Source: Bacteroidota bacterium
GTDB lineage: Bacteria; Bacteroidota; Bacteroidia; Chitinophagales; Chitinophagaceae
Direction: 5' to 3'
Length of the DNA: 5,150 nucleotides
NCBI GenBank assembly: GCA_023396345.1
Contig: JAEWWO010000250.1
Coordinates: 1 to 5,150, forward strand
Below, one piece after another: positions 1 to 4,947 of the stretch (within the stretch, counting starts at the first letter, position 1; each line of letters begins with the position of its first letter). The notes beneath the pieces are model-generated. The model was not told the DNA's origin and did not search any database. It saw only the letters and a list, made by a program, of their open reading frames with translations. The translations under genes were made by a program, and so were the position numbers.

Positions 1-564
1 GGCTACAGAAGTACCCATAGCGTAGTGGTTGTTTTCGCAAATGAATATCACCGGCAGTTTCCAGGTCATGGCCATGTTGAAAGTTTCGTGCAATACACCC
101 TGACGTGCAGCTCCGTCTCCGAAGAAACACAATACCACATTATCTGTACCTTTATATTGTTCTGCAAAGGCAATACCTGCGCCAACGCCTATTTGTCCGC
201 CCACGATTCCATGTCCGCCAAAGAAAAAATGATCTTTGCTGAAGAAGTGCATACTTCCGCCTTTTCCTTTTGCGATACCTGTAGCTTTTCCGTACAGTTC
301 AGCCATTGCTTCATTGGGCGTAATGCCTTTTGCAATACCCAAACCATGGTCGCGATAAGCGGTAATAAACGGATCTTCCTGACGGGTAGCTGTCATACAG
401 CCGGCTGCAATTGCTTCCTGACCCACATAGGAGTGAAAGAAACCACGTATTTTACCTGCCATTTTATATTTCTCTTCTGCTTTCAGTTCGAACTGGCGTA
501 TCAACTGCATTAACTCGTACCAGTACAAATAAGTCTCTTTGGTATATTTTTGTTCTGTTGCCAC
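1..564 (-). CDS. pdhA: Pyruvate dehydrogenase E1 component, alpha subunit (5' part only, runs off left edge)
   Basis: This is the thiamine-diphosphate-dependent E1 alpha subunit, which with E1 beta decarboxylates pyruvate and passes the acetyl group to the lipoyl E2 in the cytoplasmic PDH complex. The first 188 residues are visible, a little over half of the usual 320-340. Seen in the translation: RDHG at 71-74, GKGGSMHFF at 100-108, GGHGIVGGQ at 116-124, and the ThDP/Mg2+ motif that starts with GDGAARQG at 149-156 and ends with ENNHYAMG at 177-184. This pattern is typical of the E1-alpha family. The start is GTG at 564-562 (MATEQKYTKE); an in-frame TAA lies two codons upstream, so no longer start exists, and the next ATG (codon 19) would cut off a helix that family members keep. 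A promoter lies just upstream. The gene is divergent from recF. A branched-chain 2-oxoacid E1 is the main alternative, but the sequence reads as the PDH type. Confidence 0.95.
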   Translation of the reverse strand, partial: MATEQKYTKETYLYWYELMQLIRQFELKAEEKYKMAGKIRGFFHSYVGQEAIAAGCMTATRQEDPFITAYRDHGLGIAKGITPNEAMAELYGKATGIAKGKGGSMHFFSKDHFFFGGHGIVGGQIGVGAGIAFAEQYKGTDNVVLCFFGDGAARQGVLHETFNMAMTWKLPVIFICENNHYAMGTSVA

Positions 565-583
565 TTTTAATTAGTTTAGGGAG

Positions 584-613
584 CAAAAGTAAGTAATATT
601 TATACAAAATCAA
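584..613 (-). promoter_or_regulatory. Bacteroidota-type promoter of pdhA
   Basis: Read on the minus strand, TACTTTTG (591-584) matches the Bacteroidota -7 consensus TAnnTTTG exactly, and a TTG (613-611, within TTTTG) lies 19 nt upstream as the -33 element. Transcription would start near 577-579, giving a leader of about 13-15 nt before the GTG start. The box match is seen; its use is inferred. Confidence 0.65.
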
Positions 614-679
614 AACAGAAAAAGAGATATACTTACGTCATTGAAAAGTGGCGAAAGTTATAGGTTATGAGGTTAACAA

Positions 680-706
680 GTTGCGATAACTGCTTAATAT
701 CGTAAC
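680..706. repeat. Imperfect inverted repeat between divergent pdhA and recF
   Basis: GTTGCGATA (680-688) and TATCGTAAC (698-706) are inverted repeats over 9 bp, with one G/T position, around a 9-nt spacer. The repeat sits in the middle of the divergent intergenic region, upstream of both promoters, so it could be a binding site for a regulator, but repeats of this size can arise by chance in AT-rich DNA. Confidence 0.3.
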
Positions 707-754
707 TTCTTCATCTATCTCACAACAAGGTCACTTCATCATCCCACAAAATCT

Positions 755-762
755 TACATTTG
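755..762 (+). promoter_or_regulatory. TAnnTTTG -7 box immediately before recF
   Basis: TACATTTG matches the Bacteroidota -7 consensus exactly and ends 7 bases before the recF ATG at 770. With initiation a few bases downstream of the box, the message would begin at or within a few nucleotides of the start codon. No clear TTG -33 element is seen at the expected distance (around 732-737), which lowers confidence. Confidence 0.5.
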
Positions 763-769
763 CAACAAT

Positions 770-1867
770 ATGAGTTTTCTGGCAGATATATCCCTCACGC
801 AGTTTCGAAATTATGATTTTCAAAAATTTATTTTTGAAAAGAAAATAATTGGCATATATGGCGAAAACGGCACAGGCAAAACCAATCTGCTCGATGCTAT
901 TTATTATCTGTGTTTTACCAAAAGTTATTTTAATCGCCCCGACGGTAAGAGCGTACGTCAGGGTTTTGAAGGATTCAGAATACAGGGAGCGCTTCAGGAT
1001 AATACGCAAATAAGCTGCGTACTGCGCGAAACAGGAAGAAAGGAGTTTTCTATAGACAGTGAATTATACAAAAAATTTTCGGAGCATGTGGGAAAATATC
1101 CCTGCGTAATGATTGCACCCGACGATGTACCCCTGGTTTTAGGCGGAAGTGAAGAAAGAAGAAAATATACCGATGCGATACTTTCTCAAATCAACCCTGC
1201 TTATATGGAAGCACTGATTCGCTACAACAAAGTATTGCAGCAGCGCAACAGCCTGCTCAAAAACAATGATGACGCACAATACGACGAAAGCTTACTGGAT
1301 GTTTTTGATAAACAATTAACAGAAGAAGGAGAAAAAATATACCTGTGGCGAAAGGATTTTTTTGAAGAAATAATACCGCAAATCATTCATCGCTACAATG
1401 TAATAGCCGGTAAGAACGATAACGTTGTGGTGGAATATTTTTCTCAACTCGGCTCGGGTATTTCGTTTGAGGAGTTATTGCGGCAGCACCGCCGAAAAGA
1501 TTTTATTTTGCAAAGAAGTACCGCCGGTGTGCATAAAGATGACATAACCTTTCTGATGGATGATCATGCTTTTAAGAATATTGCATCGCAGGGGCAGCGT
1601 AAGAGTTTGCTTTTTGCACTGCGATTAGCCGAATATGTTTTTCTAAAAGAGAAGCTGGGTAAAACACCTTTTCTTTTACTGGACGATGTTTTTGAGAAAC
1701 TGGACGCAAAGCGAATGGATAATCTTTTGCAGTTCATTTGCACGCAGCCTGATGCACAAATTTTCATAACCGATACACATGAGCAAAGGTTGAGAGATGC
1801 TTTTGAAAATATTGGCTCGGAGTATCAGTTGATAGAGTTAGCGAACAGAATAGATGTTGGCAGTTGA
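770..1867 (+). CDS. recF: DNA replication and repair protein RecF
   Basis: RecF is an SMC/ABC-like ATPase that binds gapped DNA and, with RecO and RecR, loads RecA at stalled forks and single-strand gaps. All family landmarks are visible in the 365-residue product, a normal length for RecF: the opening ISLTQFRNY (7-15), Walker A GENGTGKT (31-38), the segment PDDVPLVLGGSEERRKY (117-133), TAGVHKDDITF (251-261), the ABC signature SQGQRKS (273-279), and Walker B with D-loop FLLLDDVFEKLD (301-312). The ATG start is supported by alignment of the N-terminus with the first beta strand of the family. It is divergent from pdhA and appears monocistronic; no dnaA, dnaN or gyrB neighbour is present, in contrast to the classic proteobacterial or Firmicutes locus. 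No hairpin terminator is seen after the TGA. Confidence 0.96.
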   Translation: MSFLADISLTQFRNYDFQKFIFEKKIIGIYGENGTGKTNLLDAIYYLCFTKSYFNRPDGKSVRQGFEGFRIQGALQDNTQISCVLRETGRKEFSIDSELYKKFSEHVGKYPCVMIAPDDVPLVLGGSEERRKYTDAILSQINPAYMEALIRYNKVLQQRNSLLKNNDDAQYDESLLDVFDKQLTEEGEKIYLWRKDFFEEIIPQIIHRYNVIAGKNDNVVVEYFSQLGSGISFEELLRQHRRKDFILQRSTAGVHKDDITFLMDDHAFKNIASQGQRKSLLFALRLAEYVFLKEKLGKTPFLLLDDVFEKLDAKRMDNLLQFICTQPDAQIFITDTHEQRLRDAFENIGSEYQLIELANRIDVGS

Positions 1868-1882
1868 TATTTATAATATTTT

Positions 1883-1915
1883 TTGTTTATCACCACAGTA
1901 TTTATAGTATATTTG
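1883..1915 (+). promoter_or_regulatory. Promoter of the toxin-antitoxin remnant
   Basis: TATATTTG (1908-1915) matches TAnnTTTG exactly, and a TTG within TTTTG (1881-1885) lies 22 nt upstream, slightly long for a -33 element. The predicted start near 1920-1922 gives a leader of about 18 nt to the antitoxin ATG at 1939. Its preservation suggests that the remnant may still be transcribed. Confidence 0.5.
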
Positions 1916-1938
1916 ATTAAAGAAAATAGTTTTAGAAA

Positions 1939-2169
1939 ATGAGTACAACCGTGCAAATAGATATTATATTTGAATAGCTTATATCTTTGATTAAAAAGTT
2001 GCCTAAGCAGCAGAAAATCAAATTGACAAAAGAGTTACAGAAAGATGTTGTAGACACAAAGCTTTCCCGCTTGTTGGATACTTTTGAAACTAAGGATCTT
2101 AGTTTAAAGACTATAGACTTAGAAGTGGAAAATGTAAGACAAGAACTTTATGACAAACAAAAACATTAA
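1939..2169 (+). pseudogene. Antitoxin of a PIN-type toxin-antitoxin pair, broken by an internal amber codon
   Basis: From the ATG at 1939 the frame reads MSTTVQIDIIFE, then TAG at 1975-1977 (codon 13), then continues in the same frame as LISLIKKLPKQQKIKL to a TAA at 2167-2169. Without the TAG it would be a 75-residue, highly charged helical protein. That size, the N-terminal amphipathic segment followed by the L-I-K-K-L-P pattern, and the 20-nt overlap with a downstream PIN-like start resemble the small antitoxins that precede PIN-family toxins in Bacteroidota. The likely ancestral codon is CAG or CAA (Gln), one transition away. A TTG at 1987 could restart a 60-residue product, but this would lack the N-terminal segment. 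A sequencing error is possible. The loss of the partner toxin next door makes real decay more likely. Confidence 0.65.
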
Positions 2170-2210
2170 GGTAATTTTCGATACGAATGTTTGGGTAAGC
2201 TTTCATGAAA
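2150..2210 (+). pseudogene. N-terminal stub of a PIN-domain toxin
   Basis: An ATG at 2150, overlapping the end of the antitoxin frame by 20 nt, opens a frame reading MTNKNIKVIFDTNVWVSF. The hydrophobic strand followed by DTNVWVS is the start of a PIN-domain ribonuclease, and D11 is the first conserved metal-binding acidic residue. PIN toxins of this kind are usually about 130-145 residues, but after residue 18-21 the similarity ends because the frame enters the antisense of the convergent DUF2200 gene, finally stopping at 2291-2293. None of the later acidic residues of the active site can be present. The stub is therefore non-functional as a nuclease. The assignment rests on a short motif plus its position behind an antitoxin-like frame. 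Confidence 0.6.
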
Positions 2211-2573
2211 TTAACTTCTTAATATCTTTTCCATCTTCTTGCCTTTTGCCAGTTCATCTACCAACTTATCGAGGTAGCGCACCTGCTGTGTAAGCGGGTT
2301 GATGATTTCTTCCACACGATAGCCGCAAATAACGCCTGTAATGAGGTTCGCATTTTTATTGATATCTGTTTTTTCAAAGAAGGTGGCAAACGTAACTTTC
2401 TCTTCAATCATTTTTCGCAGTTTTTTCTCGTCAAATCCTGTCAGCCATTCAATTACCTGATGCAGTTCTTCTATGGTTCTTCCTTTTTTCTCAACTTTTG
2501 TTATATAATGCGGATATACTGATGCAAATGTCATTTTTGCGATACGTTCGTCGTGTGATGCTGTTGTAGTCAT
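2211..2573 (-). CDS. DUF2200 family protein
   Basis: This is a complete 120-residue protein that I recognise as DUF2200, a small conserved cytoplasmic family without an established function. Characteristic parts are [19 protein letters not shown] (14-32), [12 protein letters not shown] (41-52), the central [14 protein letters not shown] (77-90), and the tail [20 protein letters not shown] (99-118). No signal peptide, membrane segment or known catalytic motif is visible. The ATG at 2573 is chosen; a second Met at residue 14 is right at the start of the conserved domain, so the first 13 residues could be an extension, but they ([10 protein letters not shown]) fit the family's usual run-in. The gene converges on the toxin-antitoxin remnant, and its stop codon lies within ten bases of where toxin similarity ends. 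No terminator hairpin is seen between them. Confidence 0.88.
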   Translation of the reverse strand: MTTTASHDERIAKMTFASVYPHYITKVEKKGRTIEELHQVIEWLTGFDEKKLRKMIEEKVTFATFFEKTDINKNANLITGVICGYRVEEIINPLTQQVRYLDKLVDELAKGKKMEKILRS

Positions 2574-2584
2574 GGTTTTTAAAT

Positions 2585-2592
2585 TAAAAGTA
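2585..2592 (-). promoter_or_regulatory. Possible -7 box of the DUF2200 gene
   Basis: TACTTTTA on the minus strand matches TAnnTTTG in all but the last base. It ends 11 nt before the ATG, so the leader would be very short. No TTG is seen at the usual -33 distance. Weak call. Confidence 0.28.
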
Positions 2593-2810
2593 CAAGATAT
2601 GAATTATCTGCATTGCTGCCATAAAAAATAACTTTTAGAAGTATATTATCCTAAATAGTTTATAAAAACTAAAAAAAAACTGCTGTAAAGATGTAATCTT
2701 AATTATGGTCTGAAATTTGTTTTGTTTTATATTTAAACAGGTAAGGAATATATCTAAAATCTGAAAATAATATTAGCCTGTATTTTATCATATAACAAAA
2801 CTAATCGCAT

Positions 2811-3767
2811 ATGAATATCAATAATAGTCTCTTTTTTTTACTGGCTTTTATATGGGCATATGTCGGATGTTCAAAAAATGATGCTTCTGAAAAAGAAGAT
2901 AATAAAGTCTATGCCTTAGAAAAACAGGAGTTGAATGTATCTTACGGCACGCATCCTTTACAAAAAATGGATATTTATTTTCCTGAAGGATATAATGCCG
3001 CAACTCCTGTGGTTTTTACTATTCACGGAGGTGGTTTTATTGCGGGTACAAAAGAAGACTTTACAAGTCAGGCAAAATTATTTATGTCTATGGGATTTGT
3101 TACTGTAAACCTTAGTCATCGTCTGGTAGAGGCAACAGGGCTTGATAAAACTCCACCGCTTCGCATCAATTCAGAAGTAAAGGTTTCGGATGAAGTAAAA
3201 GATGTTGCTACAGCAGTGGAGAAATATAAGACGCTGGCTGCAGCATTTGGTTCAGGTACTACAAGAATGTATATGGCCGGGCACAGTGCAGGAGGTACAT
3301 TGGCAATGCTATACGTACAGGGTGAACAAAATCTGAACAAGCAGGTAAAAGCATCGGGCAACTTGGCAGGACTTGCCAATCTTACTTTGAGCGAAGAGCT
3401 ATACAGCAATCCTCCCACACATGAATTATGGCCCAATATTAAAGAGCTTTTATTCCGGCTTACTGCCACAGAACCCATACAACAAAATGCAATACATTTA
3501 ATGGCTATTTCTCCCAACTGGGTGTCATCATTGCATAAACCCGGGATGCCAAATATTACCATTATGTCTAACACCAATGATCAGGATTTAAGATTTGCCC
3601 CCTACTTTAATACCGTTGAAGACGCACGTAAATACAATCAGGAGCTAAAGTCAAGAAACGTAAACAGCGAATTTATTTTGATGGATACGGATCATGGTTT
3701 TGGTCGTAATCCGGATGATTGGCAAAAAGCTATTAAATATACTGCTGACTTTTTTAAGAAAAATTAA
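2811..3767 (+). CDS. Secreted or lipid-anchored alpha/beta-hydrolase (carboxylesterase/lipase type)
   Basis: The 318-residue product is an alpha/beta-hydrolase of the esterase/lipase (HSL-like/BD-FAE-like) kind, expected to hydrolyse carboxyl esters. Visible motifs are the oxyanion-hole HGGG (72-75), the nucleophile elbow GHSAGG (157-162, Ser159), a probable acid residue in SNTNDQD (Asp257 or Asp259), and the catalytic His295 in TDHGFG. The N-terminus has a hydrophobic stretch (residues 6-19) followed by GCSKND with Cys20, and then an acidic run (ASEKEDN). This resembles a Bacteroidota lipoprotein signal, but the lipobox is imperfect (Tyr at -3) and the n-region has no Lys or Arg. The enzyme is therefore probably periplasmic or lipid-anchored, with anchoring less certain. 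Substrate cannot be told from sequence. It stands alone, with over 230 nt upstream and the repeat region downstream; I see no clear promoter box. A start farther in would lose the signal. Confidence 0.88.
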   Translation: MNINNSLFFLLAFIWAYVGCSKNDASEKEDNKVYALEKQELNVSYGTHPLQKMDIYFPEGYNAATPVVFTIHGGGFIAGTKEDFTSQAKLFMSMGFVTVNLSHRLVEATGLDKTPPLRINSEVKVSDEVKDVATAVEKYKTLAAAFGSGTTRMYMAGHSAGGTLAMLYVQGEQNLNKQVKASGNLAGLANLTLSEELYSNPPTHELWPNIKELLFRLTATEPIQQNAIHLMAISPNWVSSLHKPGMPNITIMSNTNDQDLRFAPYFNTVEDARKYNQELKSRNVNSEFILMDTDHGFGRNPDDWQKAIKYTADFFKKN

Positions 3768-3783
3768 TTTGATTTACTCTCTG

Positions 3784-3816
3784 TTAAAGTTACTGTTAAC
3801 AGCGGATACAACAGCA
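3784..3816 (+). repeat. Short direct repeat, copy 1 (33 bp)
   Basis: It starts TTAAAGTTACTG and ends CAACAGCA, and matches 4467-4499 at 30 of 33 positions. It contains the perfect 10-bp palindrome CTGTTAACAG at 3793-3802, which copy 2 lacks because of a T to C change. It lies just outside the first long repeat. Confidence 0.75.
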
Positions 3817-3826
3817 GCGGCAAGAA

Positions 3827-3964
3827 ACATCAACAAATGCATCTTAACAATATGAGTTGCTGCCCGGCATAAATTGTACTTGCAGCGAAGGTTTTCGGGT
3901 TGAGCTTTGTGTGTTGCTTGCATTTGGACAGATTAGACTTTTTGGTTCTTTTGCGTCAATGGCA
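3827..3964 (+). repeat. Long direct repeat, copy 1 (138 bp)
   Basis: It runs without gaps against 4241-4378 (offset 414) with 9 mismatches, about 93% identity; weaker similarity extends another 14 bases to the left (3813/4227). Conserved inside are TTGCTGCCCGGCATAAATTG and GGACAGATTAGACTTTTTGG. It ends abruptly at GGCA, inside what is a perfect hairpin in copy 2, so the right arm of that hairpin is missing here. This suggests that copy 1 is truncated at its 3' end. Confidence 0.9.
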
Positions 3965-4240
3965 ATCTTTTTCAATTAATGATGATAATTAACAATTAAC
4001 AATGCTGATATAGCTTCGCTACTTCCGATAAATCGGAATCCGCTCGCTATGACGTCGATTGTTCCCGTCTTTGCGAGGAATGGAACAAAGTGGAATGACG
4101 AAGCAAACTCTTTCGTTATGTAATGAAAAGAAGTTCTGAAAAGAAACAGAATGTAGCAAAATATCTGTCCGCCAGCAAAGAGAAAAACACAGCGGAATAG
4201 TGATTTATGCCGCGAGAGAAAGGAGAAGCAGCAACATGCT
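3965..4240. other. Spacer between the long repeats, with dispersed-repeat-like segments
   Basis: The segment contains a hairpin, TTCCGA-TAAA-TCGGAA (4023-4038), flanked by CTTCGCT and CGCTCGCTATGACG. It is followed by TTTGCGAGGAA (4070-4080) and GAATGACGAAGCAAACTC (4093-4110). The pattern of GCGAGGAA plus GACGAAGCAA is one I associate with dispersed intergenic repeats in Bacteroidota and other bacteria, though I cannot search for it. The rest (4112-4240) is purine-rich and shows no gene. Confidence 0.45.
4023..4038. repeat. Perfect 6-bp hairpin TTCCGA-TAAA-TCGGAA
   Basis: The inverted arms are exact around a four-base loop (the palindrome can also be read as 7-bp arms around AA). No T-tract follows, so it does not look like a terminator. 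It is embedded in repeat-like DNA. Confidence 0.6.
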
Positions 4241-4378
4241 ACATCAGCGAATGCATCTTGAAAATATGAATTGCTGCCCGGCATAAATTGTACTTGCAGC
4301 GAAGTTTTTCGGGTTGAGCTTTGTGCGTGGCTTGCATTCGGACAGATTAGACTTTTTGGTTCTTTTGCGTCAATGGCA
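4241..4378 (+). repeat. Long direct repeat, copy 2 (138 bp)
   Basis: This is the partner of 3827-3964. Unlike copy 1, it continues on the right into the complete hairpin at 4359-4385, so it is probably the more complete element. In both copies a potential GCT-CCCG/CGGG-AGC stem (4273-4280 with 4309-4318 here) is unchanged, while most of the nine differences lie outside its arms. Confidence 0.9.
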
Positions 4379-4385
4379 AAAGAAC
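4359..4385. repeat. Perfect 10-bp hairpin at the 3' end of long repeat copy 2
   Basis: GTTCTTTTGC (4359-4368), loop GTCAATG, then GCAAAAGAAC (4376-4385): ten exact pairs. A run of seven T follows at 4393-4399, seven bases after the stem, which is too far for a standard terminator. The hairpin may mark the terminus of the repeat element. Confidence 0.75.
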
Positions 4386-4402
4386 AAGATACTTTTTTTA
4401 AT

Positions 4403-4423
4403 AAAGATTACAAATCTTTTTTT
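4403..4423 (+). terminator. Weak terminator-like hairpin behind the repeat
   Basis: AAAGATT (4403-4409), loop ACA, AATCTTT (4413-4419), running directly into a T-run to 4423. The stem is perfect but holds a single G-C pair, so as an intrinsic terminator it would be weak. It could end any transcript coming through the repeat region. Confidence 0.3.
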
Positions 4424-4466
4424 ATCTATACTTCGTGATGCCCTGCGGAACATCAACGAAGAGCGA

Positions 4467-4499
4467 TTAAAGTTACTGCTAACAGCAGATACATCAGCA
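4467..4499 (+). repeat. Short direct repeat, copy 2 (33 bp)
   Basis: It is the partner of 3784-3816 in the same orientation, with 3 mismatches. It lies downstream of the second long repeat, so the four elements read short, long, long, short. ACTGTTAAC recurs just after it (4501-4509). Confidence 0.75.
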
Positions 4500-4557
4500 T
4501 ACTGTTAACGATTTTTTTTACATAAAATCTTTCATTTTCTAATTTATTATCGTACCT

Positions 4558-4565
4558 TAACTTTT
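4558..4565 (+). promoter_or_regulatory. Possible -7 box of hpf
   Basis: TAACTTTT matches TAnnTTTG except for the last base. It would place the start near 4570, inside or just before the inverted repeat at 4569-4586, with a leader of about 50 nt. No TTG is seen at the -33 distance; the upstream DNA is very AT-rich. Confidence 0.3.
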
Positions 4566-4568
4566 ATG

Positions 4569-4586
4569 AAAGGATATTAATCCTTT
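4569..4586 (+). promoter_or_regulatory. Inverted repeat in the hpf leader/promoter region
   Basis: AAAGGAT (4569-4575), loop ATTA, ATCCTTT (4580-4586) are exact 7-bp arms. Four more pairs are possible outside, TATG (4565-4568) with CATA (4590-4593), across a GTG bulge. It lies 34 nt before the hpf ATG, so it could be an RNA hairpin in the leader or an operator. No T-tract follows directly that would suggest attenuation. Confidence 0.45.
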
Positions 4587-4619
4587 GTGCATATTTTTAA
4601 ATAAAAAAACCGTAGAACT

Positions 4620-4919
4620 ATGAACGTGAACATTCAAACGGTACGGTTCGATGCAGATGTGAAACTGCTTGAATTCGTAAGTAAAAAAATGGAAAAGCTG
4701 AATACTTTTCACGACAAAATCATTAAAGCAGATGTGTATCTCAAACTCGACAATGTGGTACATTCCATTAAAGACAAAACTGTTGAGATAAGTGTACAGG
4801 TGCCACGCCAGAACTATTTCGTAAAATCCACATCCAAGTCATTTAAAGAATCTTTTGATTTGGCAATTGATTCCATGATTAACCAGATAAAACGAAAAAA
4901 AGAAAAACAACGGGCGTAA
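4620..4919 (+). CDS. hpf: Ribosome hibernation promoting factor, short form (HPF/RaiA family)
   Basis: This 99-residue protein belongs to the HPF/RaiA (S30AE) family, which binds the 30S decoding centre in slow or stationary growth, blocks tRNA and mRNA sites and protects idle ribosomes. The beta-alpha-beta-beta-beta-alpha layout is readable: MNVNIQTVRFDAD (strand, 1-13), KLLEFVSKKMEKLNTFHDKI (helix, 15-34), KADVYLKLDN (36-45), KTVEISVQVP (53-62), NYFVKSTSKSFKESFDLAIDSMINQIKRKKEK (65-96), ending in the expected basic tail. There is no C-terminal dimerisation domain, so it is the short form (about 95-110 residues). The ATG at 4620 aligns with family N-termini. It lies upstream of tRNA-Thr, as is usual in Bacteroidota, but has its own terminator. 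A leader inverted repeat could control it. Confidence 0.92.
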   Translation: MNVNIQTVRFDADVKLLEFVSKKMEKLNTFHDKIIKADVYLKLDNVVHSIKDKTVEISVQVPRQNYFVKSTSKSFKESFDLAIDSMINQIKRKKEKQRA

Positions 4920-4947
4920 AAATCTTTAAAATATAATCAATTTTCGG

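Larger units (their letters stand above)
3768..4619. other. 852-bp gene-free region holding nested repeats
   Basis: No frame in this stretch has protein-like composition or a recognisable family. It holds two kinds of direct repeat arranged as short-long ... long-short, several hairpins, and then the leader of hpf. The longer repeat is visibly richer in G+C than the AT-rich intergenic DNA elsewhere in the window. The arrangement suggests accumulation of dispersed intergenic repeats and not a lost gene, although an RNA function cannot be excluded. Confidence 0.7.

Noticed and set aside
25..513. Plus-strand open frame of 162 codons
   Set aside because: It is the exact antisense of the pdhA coding sequence, whose minus-strand translation has clear family motifs; the plus-strand product is Cys- and His-rich with no recognisable domain.
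411..596. Plus-strand open frame of 61 codons
   Set aside because: It is antisense to the pdhA 5' end and its promoter; no protein features.
731..1009. Minus-strand open frame of 92 codons
   Set aside because: It is antisense to the start of recF and spans the recF promoter region; the composition is that of a shadow frame.
1564..1767. Minus-strand open frame of 67 codons
   Set aside because: It is antisense to the RecF signature and Walker B region; low-complexity Ser/Lys-rich product.
1868..1938. Terminator after recF
   Set aside because: The DNA is AT-rich with T-runs but no stem with G-C pairs was found.
3116..3577. Minus-strand open frame of 153 codons
   Set aside because: It lies opposite the catalytic core of the esterase, which is strongly supported on the plus strand.
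3976..4284. Minus-strand open frame of 102 codons in the repeat region
   Set aside because: Much of it lies in the spacer and its end runs into the long repeat; the Phe/Ser/Cys-rich product looks like translated repeat DNA, with no family resemblance.
4359..4399. 10-bp hairpin followed by seven T as an intrinsic terminator
   Set aside because: The T-run begins seven bases after the stem (AAGATAC between them) and the upstream gene ends about 600 bases away, so it is better described as part of the repeat.
3784..4499. CRISPR array or insertion sequence
   Set aside because: There are only two copies of each repeat, of unequal size and far apart, with no spacers of uniform length; no transposase frame, no terminal inverted repeats bounding the region and no target-site duplication were seen.
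4314..4508. Plus-strand open frame of 64 codons in the repeat region
   Set aside because: It reads through the long repeat, both hairpins and the short repeat. The frame is a by-product of repeats that in copy 1 do not keep it open in the same way.
4557..4763. Minus-strand open frame of 68 codons
   Set aside because: It is antisense to the hpf leader and first half of hpf.
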